The notes beneath the pieces are model-generated. The model was not told the origin of the DNA. It worked only from the letters and a program-made list of their open reading frames with translations, and searched no databases. This document shows positions 48,710 to 56,702 of a DNA stretch of 64,000 nucleotides, one piece after another (position 1 is the stretch's first letter; the number at the start of each line of letters is the position of its first letter). Origin of the DNA: Haloechinothrix aidingensis (lineage in GTDB: Bacteria; Actinomycetota; Actinomycetes; Mycobacteriales; Pseudonocardiaceae); NCBI RefSeq assembly GCF_013450155.1, contig NZ_JACCKD010000002.1, positions 362,531-426,530 on the forward strand, written 5' to 3'. The position numbers and the translations under genes were made by a program.

Positions 48710-48864
48710 GTCACGAACCTTCCTTCGCACGCGCGATACCGGCGTCGGTCCACACCCGACCGTGCCACACGCGCAGGCGGCGCCGGTCCCCGCGGCGGAC
48801 ATCGGCCCGGCGAAGCTGCCGGGAGTACCTCCCCGGAGCTCCTCCCGGGCTCCGGCCGTAGCGC

Positions 48865-50640
48865 TCAGCCGTAGTCCCAGAACCCCTTGCCGGTCTTTCG
48901 GCCCAGGCGTCCCGCGGTGACCAGCTGCTCGAGCAGCGGCGCCGGGGCGAAGCCCGCCTCCCGGAACTCGTCGTAGAGCGTGCGCTGGATGGCCAACGAC
49001 ACGTCCAGCCCGACGACGTCGAGCAGCTCGAACGGCCCCATCGGGAGGTTGCAGCCGACCTTCATCGCCGTGTCGATGTCGGCGGCCTCCGCGTAGTGCG
49101 CCTCGAGCATCTTCACCGCGTCGTTGAGGTAGGGGAACAGCAACGCGTTGACGATGAAGCCTGCGCGGTCGCCACAGGAGACCGGGTGCTTGCCCGCCTT
49201 GGCGCACACCTCGCGGACCGTCGCTGCCACGTCCGCCTCGGTCGCCACGGTGCTGACCACCTCGACGAGCTTCATCACCTGTGCGGGGTTGAAGAAGTGC
49301 ATCCCGATCACGTCACCGGGCCGGGACGTCGCGGCCGCGCACTCGATCACCGGCAGCGAGGATGTCGTCGTCGCCAGCACCGCGCCCTGCTTGACGGCGG
49401 CGTCGAGCGAGGCGAACACCTCCCGCTTGACGTCGATGTCCTCGGCCACTGCCTCCACGACCAGATCGGCCTCGGCCAGCGCGGAGAACTCGACGACAGG
49501 GGTGATGCGGGCCAGCACGTCGGTGGCGTCGGCCTGCGCGAGCTTGCCCTTGGACACCGCCTTGTCCAGCGACTTGCGCACGGTCTCGATCGCCTCCTCG
49601 GCCTTGGGCACGGAGCGGGCCCGCAGCAGGACGTCGTAGCCGCGCTTGGCGAAGACCTCCACGATCCCGCGCGCCATGGTGCCGGTACCGACGACGGCGA
49701 CCGAGCGCACCGGGCGTGCCGACCCGGCCTGGACGGCGTCGCCTGCCGAGCGCGCGTCCGGGACGACCGTCGGCGAGTCCGGCTCCTCGTAGGTGTAGAA
49801 GCCGCCAGCGCTCTTGCGGCCGAGCAGCCCCGCCGAGATCATCTGCTTGAGCAGCGGCGCGGGCGCGTGCAGGCGGTCCCGCGACTGGCGGTACATCGAC
49901 TCCAGGATCTCGTAGGCGGTGTCCAGGCCGATGAGGTCGAGCAGCGCGAGCGGTCCCATCGGGTACCCGCAGCCGTAGCGCATCGCCGCGTCCAGATCCT
50001 CCCGGGTCGCATAGCGTTGCTCGTACATGCGCACGGCGTGGTTGAGGTAGCCGAACAGCAGCGCGTTGGCGATGAAGCCCGCGCGGTCCCCTGTCACGAC
50101 CGGGGTCTTACCGATGCGCTCGGCGAAGGCCTCCACATCGGGGACCACCTGCGGATCGGTCACCACTGTCCGGACGACCTCCATCAGCTTCAGCACCGGC
50201 GCGGGGTTGAAGAAGTGCATGCCGATGACCTTGTCGGGACGCGTGGTGTGCACGCCGAGCTCGGTGACCGACAGCGAGGAGGTGTTCGAGGCGAGGATGA
50301 CGTCCGGGCGGGTGATCGTGTCCAGCTCGGCGAGGATCCCCGCTTTGAGCTCGGGACTCTCCGGGACGGCTTCGATCACCAGATCCACATCCGCGAGGTC
50401 GGCGAGCGCGGTCGTGTACCGGATGCGTTCCAGCAACGCGTCCCGGTCCGCCCCGTCGAGCTTGCCCTTGGCCAGCGCGCGCGAGGTGGAGTGCTCGATG
50501 TGCGAGCGAGCCCTGGACACGCCCTCGTCGTCGATCTCCACCCCGACAACGGCGATCCCACTGCGGGCGATCACCTCCGCGATTCCGGCACCCATGGTGC
50601 CCAGACCGACAACGCCAACGGACTCGAACACACGACCCAC
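48865..50640 (-). CDS. Fused double 3-hydroxyacyl-CoA dehydrogenase
   Basis: 591 aa made of two full 3-hydroxyacyl-CoA dehydrogenase units in tandem (about 1-295 and 305-591). Each has its own Rossmann fold (VGVVGLGTMGAGIAEVIARS; VAVVGTGTMARGIVEVFAKR), the catalytic region GMHFFNPAPVLKLMEV / GMHFFNPAQVMKLVEV and the dimer domain GYPMGPLALLDLIGLD / NLPMGPFELLDVVGLD. The HFFNP blocks and PMGP motifs are intact in both halves, so both may work. Likely use: beta-oxidation or butyryl/hydroxybutyryl-CoA metabolism, fitting the ethylmalonyl-CoA mutase nearby. GTG/ATG 50640. Confidence 0.9.
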   Translation of the reverse strand: MGRVFESVGVVGLGTMGAGIAEVIARSGIAVVGVEIDDEGVSRARSHIEHSTSRALAKGKLDGADRDALLERIRYTTALADLADVDLVIEAVPESPELKAGILAELDTITRPDVILASNTSSLSVTELGVHTTRPDKVIGMHFFNPAPVLKLMEVVRTVVTDPQVVPDVEAFAERIGKTPVVTGDRAGFIANALLFGYLNHAVRMYEQRYATREDLDAAMRYGCGYPMGPLALLDLIGLDTAYEILESMYRQSRDRLHAPAPLLKQMISAGLLGRKSAGGFYTYEEPDSPTVVPDARSAGDAVQAGSARPVRSVAVVGTGTMARGIVEVFAKRGYDVLLRARSVPKAEEAIETVRKSLDKAVSKGKLAQADATDVLARITPVVEFSALAEADLVVEAVAEDIDVKREVFASLDAAVKQGAVLATTTSSLPVIECAAATSRPGDVIGMHFFNPAQVMKLVEVVSTVATEADVAATVREVCAKAGKHPVSCGDRAGFIVNALLFPYLNDAVKMLEAHYAEAADIDTAMKVGCNLPMGPFELLDVVGLDVSLAIQRTLYDEFREAGFAPAPLLEQLVTAGRLGRKTGKGFWDYG

Positions 50641-50786
50641 GGTCGACCTCCCACACGGCTGGCTACTCGTCAGTAGTAGCCCTTGATAGTGCCATGGAAC
50701 ACACCGGGAAGGCCATCGCTGACGCGGAGGTCGTCAACGGGGTCGGCAAACGGGGGTCGTCGACCGGGTCGACGGCGGGGTCGGTC

Positions 50787-51125
50787 TCAGCGGTGCCTGC
50801 GGACCGGACCTGCCCGAACATCCGGCTCCGGCTGCCGGGGTGTGCGGTGCACGCGCACGGGCACCTCGGTCGGTTCCGGACCGGTGCGCCGAGCACGGCG
50901 GGTACCGGCGTGCCGGGCGCGGTCGTGCTCGGTACGGCGCCCGGGGTCGCGCAGCCTCTCGTAGGCGTCCACCACCTCGCCGAGCTTCCCGGAGTCGCCG
51001 TCCGGACCATCCGGATGCAGGCCCCGCACCAGGCGCCGGTAGGCGCTGGATATCTCGCGCTGCGTGGCGTCCGGGCTCACACCGAGAACGGCGTACGGGT
51101 CACGCTCGGCACCGTGCGCACTCAT
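50787..51125 (-). CDS. Minimal J-domain protein
   Basis: 112 aa. J domain (about 8-62): ERDPYAVLGVSPDATQREIS, SAYRRLVRGLHPDGPDGDSG with the HPD motif needed to stimulate DnaK, and VVDAYERLRDPGRRTEHDRA. The remaining 50 residues are Arg/Pro-rich with no Gly/Phe or zinc region, so it is not a full DnaJ. Its ATG overlaps the stop of the 128 aa gene (ATGA), so it is the last gene of a three-gene operon. It probably brings Hsp70 to the partner proteins. Confidence 0.85.
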   Translation of the reverse strand: MSAHGAERDPYAVLGVSPDATQREISSAYRRLVRGLHPDGPDGDSGKLGEVVDAYERLRDPGRRTEHDRARHAGTRRARRTGPEPTEVPVRVHRTPRQPEPDVRAGPVRRHR

Positions 51126-51508
51126 GGGACATCACCTGCCACATCGGGGGACACGGCCGGATACACCCTGCTGATCGCCGTGTAGTACTCCCGCGCGGCG
51201 GCCTCCGCCTGTTCGAGAGCCTTCCGGGCCGTAGCCAGCTCGCGATAGGCGCGGGCGACCGTGGGGCCAGGGTCCTCACCGGACACCTCGCTGAGCACGT
51301 TCCGTTCGCCGTACCGGCTCGCCTGCTCGCCCAGGATCGCGGCCAGCTCGGCGAGGTCCCCGCTCAGATGGGTCAGGTGCCACCCGGCGTCGCGCAGCTC
51401 GACCTGGGTGGGCACCTCCTCGATCTCGACGTGTTGGATGGCGTTGCGGATCTCGCTCGCCGCCGTGTCCAGCGACGTGCTGATTCGTGGCCGCTCGGGA
51501 CCGTTCAC
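51122..51508 (-). CDS. Helical protein of the J-domain operon
   Basis: 128 aa, predicted mostly helical: TSLDTAASEIRNAIQHVEIE, VELRDAGWHLTHLSGDLAELA, ARAYRELATARKALEQAEAAA, REYYTAISRVYPAVSP. The size and helix pattern recall WXG/EspC-like proteins but no clear WXG turn is visible. GGGAGGTGAG stands just before GTG 51508. Middle gene of an operon: 40 bases after the 44 aa gene and overlapping the J-domain gene. I do not recognise the family. Confidence 0.72.
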   Translation of the reverse strand: MNGPERPRISTSLDTAASEIRNAIQHVEIEEVPTQVELRDAGWHLTHLSGDLAELAAILGEQASRYGERNVLSEVSGEDPGPTVARAYRELATARKALEQAEAAAREYYTAISRVYPAVSPDVAGDVP

Positions 51509-51548
51509 CAGACCTCACCTCCCACGCGGACGTGCCTTCCTCGCCGGG

Positions 51549-51683
51549 TCACTCGTCCGCGGGCACTGCCGGGAAGTTCATCGAAACGATCTCGTCGAAC
51601 TCTGAGCGCAGCCATGCCGGCTCGCCGTAGACGACCCGGCCGAACGCGTCCCTGTCCGGTGCCGGTGGCGTGTTGTCCCGCAT
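51549..51683 (-). CDS. 44 aa peptide, first gene of the J-domain operon
   Basis: ATG 51683 to TGA 51549. The peptide reads MRDNTPPAPDRDAFGRV, VYGEPAWLRSEFDEIVSM, NFPAVPADE: an aromatic/acidic amphipathic centre flanked by Pro-rich ends. GGGGTGAGG stands before the ATG, and a near-consensus promoter lies 67 bases upstream. Codon bias is good in this frame and poor in the overlapping frames. No homologue is known to me. The position and coupling suggest it works with the two following genes. Confidence 0.62.
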   Translation of the reverse strand: MRDNTPPAPDRDAFGRVVYGEPAWLRSEFDEIVSMNFPAVPADE

Positions 51684-51749
51684 CGCGCCTCACCCCGTTC
51701 ATCGTGCCCAGCCACAGAGCTCTTCACGATCATCCGGAACGACACTTTT

Positions 51750-51778
51750 TCTATATCATCCAATACAAGTTTCGTCAA
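51750..51778 (-). promoter_or_regulatory. Sigma-70-type promoter, near consensus
   Basis: On the minus strand TTGACG (51778-51773), a 17-base spacer and TATAGA (51755-51750). The predicted transcription start is near 51743, giving a leader of about 60 bases to the ATG at 51683. Both boxes and the spacer are close to ideal, which is rare in this GC-rich window. Confidence 0.75.
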
Positions 51779-51792
51779 GTACACATATAGAC

Positions 51793-51802
51793 TTGCATGC
51801 AA
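51793..51802. promoter_or_regulatory. Palindrome upstream of the J-domain operon promoter
   Basis: TTGCATGCAA, a perfect 10-base palindrome 15 bases upstream of the -35 box. It could be an activator site or chance; no matching regulator is in the window. Confidence 0.35.
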
Positions 51803-51820
51803 TACTCGGAACAAGATCGT

Positions 51821-52840
51821 TCACGCCGTAGGCAGTTCGGGCGCCACCGCCTCGGCCACCTCGGTCGCGCTCTCGCACGCCGCATCGGTACTTTCGGCCT
51901 CGCTGTCGGTCACGCTCACCTCGACCAGCTCGGCGTGCTCCTCCTCGATCGAGCGATGCTCCCACTGCACAGAACACCGGTCCACCTGCGGGGAGACGAG
52001 CGCGACGGTATCCTCGCCGAGCTCTGTCTCGCGCGTGTCCTCAGTAGACACCGTCGGCCTGCCGAAGCGGTAGCTCACCGATACGTACTCGGACGAGCCG
52101 CGCCACTGGCACCTGAATATCGTGGCGAGCTCACCTTCGGCATCATCCTCGTCGAGTACACCCCTGGCCACGTCGTCGTCGACACCGTCACAGGGATCGA
52201 CCGTGCGCAGCGAGCCGTGCGGAGTGTCCAGCCGCGGGGGATCATCGAGAATCGTGCGGACCGCGCCCGCCACAGCCGTGTTGCCCGCCCGGCACGGCTC
52301 GCCGCCCTGGTACTGGACGGATGCCCGGATCCCCAGCTTCGGCTCCTGCGAGGTGATGGCCGTGACGAAGCACGTGTCATCCTCCAGCGTGCTCTCGATG
52401 AGCGGCAGGCCTTCCACACCACCGGTAACCTGGTTCAGTGAGTCGTTGATCTGCTCATCGAGCCTGAGACGCACATTCGCTTCCTTGCCGCCAGGATCGG
52501 TCACGGTAACCGAGCATTCCCCGATACCGAGCTCGTCCGGAAGGCCGAGCGGACCACTCGGCTCACCGACCGAGCCCAACTCCCCCAGCTGCTCCTCACC
52601 GACCAGCTGACAGGTGTCCACCGTCCGCAGCTCGGCCGGTGCCAGCGCGGGTTCATCGGGAGGCTCCCCGGGGATCGGCTCCTGGCCGGAGTCACCCGGC
52701 TCCACGGGCACCGTCGTCCGTTCGAAGTGAGCCTTACGCAAATCCTCCCCGCCACAGCCACTCACCGCGAGAAGCAGAACGACACCGGAAACGACGAACC
52801 ATGCGGAACGGATGGAGACAGCACAGCGCACGAGGCACAC
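51821..52840 (-). CDS. DUF3558-type lipoprotein
   Basis: 339 aa. Signal with VVLLLAVSGCGGEDL (lipobox SGC, Cys near 29), then an acidic/Pro spacer and two similar halves: each starts LRTVDTCQLVGEEQLGELG / LRTVDPCDGVDDDVARGVL and includes a CSVTVTDPGG / CQWRGSSEYVSVSYRFG strand. The paired DUF3558 lobes and conserved cysteines are typical. Start GTG 52840 or GTG 52831; either keeps the signal peptide. Surface-exposed; function unknown. Its stop is only 18 bases from the palindrome of the next operon. Confidence 0.8.
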   Translation of the reverse strand: MCLVRCAVSIRSAWFVVSGVVLLLAVSGCGGEDLRKAHFERTTVPVEPGDSGQEPIPGEPPDEPALAPAELRTVDTCQLVGEEQLGELGSVGEPSGPLGLPDELGIGECSVTVTDPGGKEANVRLRLDEQINDSLNQVTGGVEGLPLIESTLEDDTCFVTAITSQEPKLGIRASVQYQGGEPCRAGNTAVAGAVRTILDDPPRLDTPHGSLRTVDPCDGVDDDVARGVLDEDDAEGELATIFRCQWRGSSEYVSVSYRFGRPTVSTEDTRETELGEDTVALVSPQVDRCSVQWEHRSIEEEHAELVEVSVTDSEAESTDAACESATEVAEAVAPELPTA

Positions 52841-53057
52841 GTTAGCACCGGGCGCGCGGCACGGAGGGCGGTCAGCGCAATCCGGCCCGACGGGTGCCCG
52901 GCGGCAATGATGCGCTGTACCGCTACGCCCCGACCGGCTGGCTCGACGAGCCCGACTCGTGAGACGCCTTGCCGGTGGCGACGATCTAACCCAGGTCGCA
53001 ACCAGACTGTGTATGAGTCGGGTGGCTGTGTGTGGTCGGCGTGTCGTTGCGGGGTGG

Positions 53058-53073
53058 TCGAACGTGTGTGCGA
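53058..53073 (+). promoter_or_regulatory. Candidate LexA (SOS) box over the HNH gene promoter
   Basis: TCGAACGTGTGTGCGA against the actinobacterial SOS consensus TCGAAC-N4-GTTCGA: one mismatch. It directly abuts the hexamer TATGCT (53074-53079), which can serve as -10, so LexA bound here would block the promoter. 13E12-type genes of mycobacteria are known to be damage-inducible. Confidence 0.65.
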
Positions 53074-53085
53074 TATGCTGTGGGT

Positions 53086-54423
53086 GTGTCGGATTTGGTG
53101 GAAGTGGCCGGCCCGGCCGGGGTGATGTTCGTCCCGGCCTGGCGGGTGAATCCTGTCGCGTTCACGCCCGAAGAGCAGGCCGAGATCCGCTGCCGCACCT
53201 TCACCGGCGAGCAGGTTGCTGAGTTGAGTGCCGAGCAGGTGATCGAGACGCTGGCGGCCGCACGGCGGATCCGGGCGCATACGGATGCGATCGAGGCGCA
53301 CGCGCTGGCCCGGCTCGACCAGCTACGCGGGCAGGATCGCTATGTGGCCGACGAGGCCGCGCTCGAACTGCGGGTGTCGCGGCACACGGCGGCGTTGCGG
53401 CTGCACCGGGCGCGCCAGCTCACGCAGCGGATGCCGCGGGTGTTGGCGGCGATGGAAGCCGGGCAGATCGAGGGTGCTGCGGCCGGGCGGATCACCGAGG
53501 CGACCGACACGCTCGACGACCAGCAGGCCCGCCAGGTGGACGACCAGCTGGCCGGCAAGCTCGACTCCGGCCGGGTGAGTGCGACGAATCCGGCCAACCT
53601 GGCCCGGGCGGCCCGCAGGCTCGTCGAACAGGCTGATCCCGACGGGCAGGCGGAGCGTGCCCGCCAGGCACGGGCGGGGCGGAAGGTGGAACTCCTACCC
53701 GGCGAGGACGGCCTATCCACCCTGGCGGCCGACCTACCCGCCGAAGTGGCCGCCTCGGCCTACGCCCGGATCGACGCCATGGCCCACCGCGCCCGCCACC
53801 AAGGCGACGCGCGCACCCTGGACCAGTTGCGCGCCGACATCCACGCCACCCTCCTGCTGGGGCACGATCCCGACGTGGCCGCCCCGGAAGCGGCGGCGAC
53901 GGTGTACCTGCACATGCCCATCGACACCGCCCTCGGCATGGCCGACACCGGCTGCGAACTCTCCGGCTACGGACCGCTACCCGCCCCGATCGCCCGGCAC
54001 ATCCTGGCCAGCCGGCACAGCGTGTGGCGCAAGGTCCTCACCGACCCCGCCAGCGGCGCCGTCCTCGACGTCGGGCGTCGGCGCTACCGGCCCACCACCG
54101 CCATTCGTGATCTCATCGCCGTGCGTGATGCCGAATGCACCACACCCGGCTGCCACCGGCCCGCCCACCACAGCGACTACGACCACCTCCACGGATGGGC
54201 ACGCGGCCAGAACGGCACCACCGCCCACACCAACGGCGGCGCCAAATGCCGCTGGCACCACCGACTCAAAGACCACCCCCACTGGACCCTCCACCACAAC
54301 CCCACCAACGGCACCAGCACCATCACCACCCCCACCGGACGCCGCTACACCCACCACCAGCGCCCACCGGCAGCACCACCCGAACCCAGCGGCACCGACC
54401 CACCCGGCGACCCGCCGTTCTGA
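53086..54423 (+). CDS. DUF222 / HNH endonuclease, 13E12-repeat family
   Basis: 445 aa. DUF222 helical domain (about 10-300: FTGEQVAELSAEQVIETLAA, ARLDQLRGQDRYVADEAALE, ARQLTQRMPRVLAAMEAGQI) followed by an HNH nuclease domain (about 360-420: ECTTPGCHRPAHHSDYDHLH, GWARGQNGTTAHTNGGAKCR, then WHHRLK) and a Pro-rich tail. Zinc cysteines and the DH pair are present. GTG 53086 lies 7 bases after TATGCT, so the mRNA is probably leaderless. The 3' third has a noticeably different, A/C-rich codon style (runs of CAC/ACC). Such genes are often multi-copy and mobile, but no ends or target repeats are visible. Confidence 0.88.
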   Translation: MSDLVEVAGPAGVMFVPAWRVNPVAFTPEEQAEIRCRTFTGEQVAELSAEQVIETLAAARRIRAHTDAIEAHALARLDQLRGQDRYVADEAALELRVSRHTAALRLHRARQLTQRMPRVLAAMEAGQIEGAAAGRITEATDTLDDQQARQVDDQLAGKLDSGRVSATNPANLARAARRLVEQADPDGQAERARQARAGRKVELLPGEDGLSTLAADLPAEVAASAYARIDAMAHRARHQGDARTLDQLRADIHATLLLGHDPDVAAPEAAATVYLHMPIDTALGMADTGCELSGYGPLPAPIARHILASRHSVWRKVLTDPASGAVLDVGRRRYRPTTAIRDLIAVRDAECTTPGCHRPAHHSDYDHLHGWARGQNGTTAHTNGGAKCRWHHRLKDHPHWTLHHNPTNGTSTITTPTGRRYTHHQRPPAAPPEPSGTDPPGDPPF

Positions 54424-54467
54424 CGCTTCGTTCCTGCGGGAGTCGCCGGCGATCGCGACCGGGATGT

Positions 54468-55148
54468 TCAGAACAACCGGAACTCGTCGGGCTCGATGCC
54501 GCGCAGCGCGTCGTAGTCCAGCGTCACGCAGCGGATCCCTCGATCCTCGGCCAGGGTGCGCGCCTGCGGCTTGATCTGCTGGGCGGCGAACACCCCGTAC
54601 ACCGGGGAGATCAGCGGGTCACGGTTGAGCAGGTCGAGGTAGCGCGTGAGTTGCTCGACACCGTCGATCTCGCCCCTGCGCTTGATCTCCACCGCCACCG
54701 TGGAGCCACCCGCGTCCTTGGCCAGGATGTCCACCGGCCCGATCGCGGTCGGGTACTCCCTGCGTATCAGGTTGTAGCCTTCACCGAGCGTGCCGATGTG
54801 CTCGGCGAGCAGCTCCTGCAGGTGCGCTTCGACGCCGTCCTTGACCAGTCCCGGCTCGGCTCCCAGCTCGTGCTCGGAATCGTGCAGCACCTCGGCGATC
54901 GTGACCACCAGCTTCTCACCGGACTTGTTCTGTACCGTCCACACCGAGACGGCCTCGTCGTCCTGCCCGCTGTCCTCGATGAGCCAGCACGGCGGGCTCA
55001 TCCAGTTCAACGGCTTGTAGGCACGGTCATCGGAATGCACCGACACCGAGCCGTCGGCCTTGACCAGCAGGAGACGGTTTGCCATCGGCAGGTGTGCAGT
55101 CACCCTGCCGGCGTAGTCCACAGTGCAACGAGCGATCACGAGGCGCAC
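54468..55148 (-). CDS. nucS: NucS/EndoMS mismatch-specific endonuclease
   Basis: 226 aa. Provides mismatch repair in actinobacteria that lack MutS/MutL, cutting both strands at G-T, G-G and T-T mispairs. N-terminal DNA-binding and dimer domain ([40 protein letters not shown]) and a RecB-like nuclease domain with [33 protein letters not shown] and [15 protein letters not shown]. The end, EPDEFRLF, matches the sliding-clamp-binding tail. Normal length. Stands alone; converges with the HNH gene. Confidence 0.96.
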   Translation of the reverse strand: MRLVIARCTVDYAGRVTAHLPMANRLLLVKADGSVSVHSDDRAYKPLNWMSPPCWLIEDSGQDDEAVSVWTVQNKSGEKLVVTIAEVLHDSEHELGAEPGLVKDGVEAHLQELLAEHIGTLGEGYNLIRREYPTAIGPVDILAKDAGGSTVAVEIKRRGEIDGVEQLTRYLDLLNRDPLISPVYGVFAAQQIKPQARTLAEDRGIRCVTLDYDALRGIEPDEFRLF

Positions 55149-55225
55149 GGCACGCAGCGTAATTCACCCGGCACCGGCCGCGCGTCACGGGGCGCTCGAC
55201 GTGCCCGACCTCGGTCACCGGTCGC

Positions 55226-55249
55226 CGCCCGATACGGCAGTATCGGGCG
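55226..55249. promoter_or_regulatory. Inverted repeat touching the Nudix gene start
   Basis: Perfect 9-base arms CGCCCGATA / TATCGGGCG with a 6-base centre CGGCAG, ending 2 bases before ATG 55252. It could be an operator or an mRNA hairpin that hides the start; no normal ribosome site is visible, so the message may be leaderless. Confidence 0.5.
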
Positions 55250-55251
55250 CT

Positions 55252-55782
55252 ATGGAAACCGTGGGTACGCGCGAGGTCTACAGCAACAGCTGGATGAGCG
55301 TCCGGGAGGACGCGATCCGGAGGCAGGACGGCTCCGATGGCATCTACGGAGTCGTCGACAAACCCGACTACGCTCTGGTCATCCCGCTCGACGGGGACCA
55401 CGTCCGGCTCGTCGAGCAGTACCGGTACCCGATCGGTTTGCGCCGCTGGGAGTTCCCCCAGGGAACCGCACCCGGCAGGAACGGGTACTCCCCGCGCGAG
55501 CTGGCTGCCCGGGAGCTGCGCGAGGAGACGGGGCTGACCGCGAGCGTGCTGAACGAGCTCGGCGTGCTCGATCTGGCGCCCGGCGTGTCGAGCCAGCGTG
55601 GCCGGGTCTTCCTTGCCACCGGCCTGCGCGCGGGTGAGCACGAGCGCGAGCACGAGGAGCAGGACATGCGCTCCGCGTGGTTCAGCAGGGCCGAGTTCGA
55701 GGGGATGATCACCCGCGCGGAGATCACCGACGCCCAGTCGATCGCGGCCTACACGCTGCTCCAGCTGCACGAGCGCCGATGA
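55252..55782 (+). CDS. Nudix hydrolase, ADP-ribose-pyrophosphatase-like
   Basis: 176 aa. Nudix helix RELAARELREETGLTA with the REUXEEXGU core intact. The first Glu and Gly of the full 23-residue box are replaced (Tyr and Ala places in APGRNGYSPREL), so metal binding may differ. Other parts fit ADP-ribose pyrophosphatases: REVYSNSWMSVREDAIRRQ, YALVIPLDGDHVRLVEQYRY, LRRWEFPQGTAPG. ATG 55252 comes directly after a 24-base inverted repeat. Divergent from nucS. Confidence 0.82.
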   Translation: METVGTREVYSNSWMSVREDAIRRQDGSDGIYGVVDKPDYALVIPLDGDHVRLVEQYRYPIGLRRWEFPQGTAPGRNGYSPRELAARELREETGLTASVLNELGVLDLAPGVSSQRGRVFLATGLRAGEHEREHEEQDMRSAWFSRAEFEGMITRAEITDAQSIAAYTLLQLHERR

Positions 55783-55839
55783 GCTGACCAGCCCGGCATG
55801 GTCAGCCGGAGACGGCACCCGATCGTGCCCTTCGAAATG

Positions 55840-55862
55840 GTAAGTTGGAAAATCCAACTTAC
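55840..55862. promoter_or_regulatory. Candidate HxlR operator
   Basis: GTAAGTTGG AAAAT CCAACTTAC, a perfect 9-base inverted repeat with a 5-base centre, 40 bases before the thioesterase start. It is AT-rich against the local GC, and the next gene but one is an HxlR-type regulator, whose family binds such two-fold sites near its own genes. Confidence 0.68.
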
Positions 55863-55901
55863 TGGTGCGAGCGCGAGCTCGGGAACGTGACGGGAGAGCC
55901 T

Positions 55902-56669
55902 ATGTCGACTTCGGTTCAGCTGGACGGCCTGGACACCACCTGGCAGTCCTGGGACGGGATGCATGGCGGGTACCTGGCCGGGCTACTGGTCAGTCACGCA
56001 CGCGAGCAGCTGCCCGGCGTCGCGAGCGACGCCGCCGCACGCGCCCTGCACGTCAACCTGCTCACCGCGGTCCGGGACGGTCGCATCGACCTGCGCGGCG
56101 AGGTACTGCGCGCCACGCGCAACACCACCACCGTCCGTGTCACGCTCGGGGTGGGCGGGCAGGACGCGGTGACCGGTATCGCGATGTTCGGGCGGGCGGG
56201 CGAGAGCGCCGCGACCGACCGGCCCGGCGAGGCGGCCCCTGGCGTCCCGCCCGTGCCGGAGTGCCCCGTACTTCCCGTGGATGAGCTGGTGCCCTTCGCG
56301 CGCAACGTGGAGATCCGGCCTGCGGACGGGCGCGCCCCGCTGCTCGGCGGCCCGGAGCCCGAGCTGACCGCGTGGCTGCGGCTGCGCACCCCGCCCGCCG
56401 ACCCGGCACAAGCCGCGGTGACCCTCGTGGACACCCTCGCCCCCGGGTTGTACGGCGTGCTTCGCGAGCCGGTCCCCATACCGACCGTCGAGCTGGCCGC
56501 GCACTTCACCGACAGCCTGCGCGGGTTCGAGCCGGGCGACTGGGTCCTTGGCAGGATCCGCACCGAGCACGCCGCGGCCGGGTGGTGCGTCGACGACTGC
56601 ACACTGTGGAACGTCACTGGCACGATGCTGGCAACCGGTAGGCAGACCCGGCGGGTCCTCCTCCCCTGA
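55902..56669 (+). CDS. Thioesterase-family protein (TesB/4HBT_3-like double hot dog)
   Basis: 255 aa. Two hot-dog halves: WQSWDGMHGGYLAGLLVSHA, ALHVNLLTAVRDGRIDLRGE, RNTTTVRVTLGVGGQDAVTG in the first; LTAWLRLRTPPADPAQAAVT, VELAAHFTDSLRGFEPGDWV, WCVDDCTLWNVTGTMLATGR in the second. These proteins cleave acyl-CoA or similar thioesters. GGGAGAGCCT precedes ATG 55902. 33 bases ahead of the HxlR gene with GAGGAGG-type spacing between, so the two form an operon under the palindrome at 55840. Confidence 0.82.
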   Translation: MSTSVQLDGLDTTWQSWDGMHGGYLAGLLVSHAREQLPGVASDAAARALHVNLLTAVRDGRIDLRGEVLRATRNTTTVRVTLGVGGQDAVTGIAMFGRAGESAATDRPGEAAPGVPPVPECPVLPVDELVPFARNVEIRPADGRAPLLGGPEPELTAWLRLRTPPADPAQAAVTLVDTLAPGLYGVLREPVPIPTVELAAHFTDSLRGFEPGDWVLGRIRTEHAAAGWCVDDCTLWNVTGTMLATGRQTRRVLLP

Positions 56670-56702
56670 CGCGAACCCGCCGCGACCGAGGAGGTTCCCC
56701 AC

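Larger units (their letters stand above)
51684..51820. other. AT-rich promoter patch of the J-domain operon
   Basis: Markedly AT-rich compared with the rest of the window, particularly 51740-51810. It contains a sigma-70-type promoter on the minus strand and, just upstream of it, the perfect 10-base palindrome TTGCATGCAA at 51793-51802. Confidence 0.6.

Noticed and set aside
51122-51508. A certain WXG100 protein
   Set aside because: Helical and of suitable size, but no WXG turn or YxxxD/E signal at the end is clear, so I only describe it.
53086-54423. HNH gene as a mobile intron or prophage element
   Set aside because: No phage genes, group I/II intron structure, direct repeats or target duplication near it. 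DUF222/HNH genes occur as single loci in many actinobacteria.
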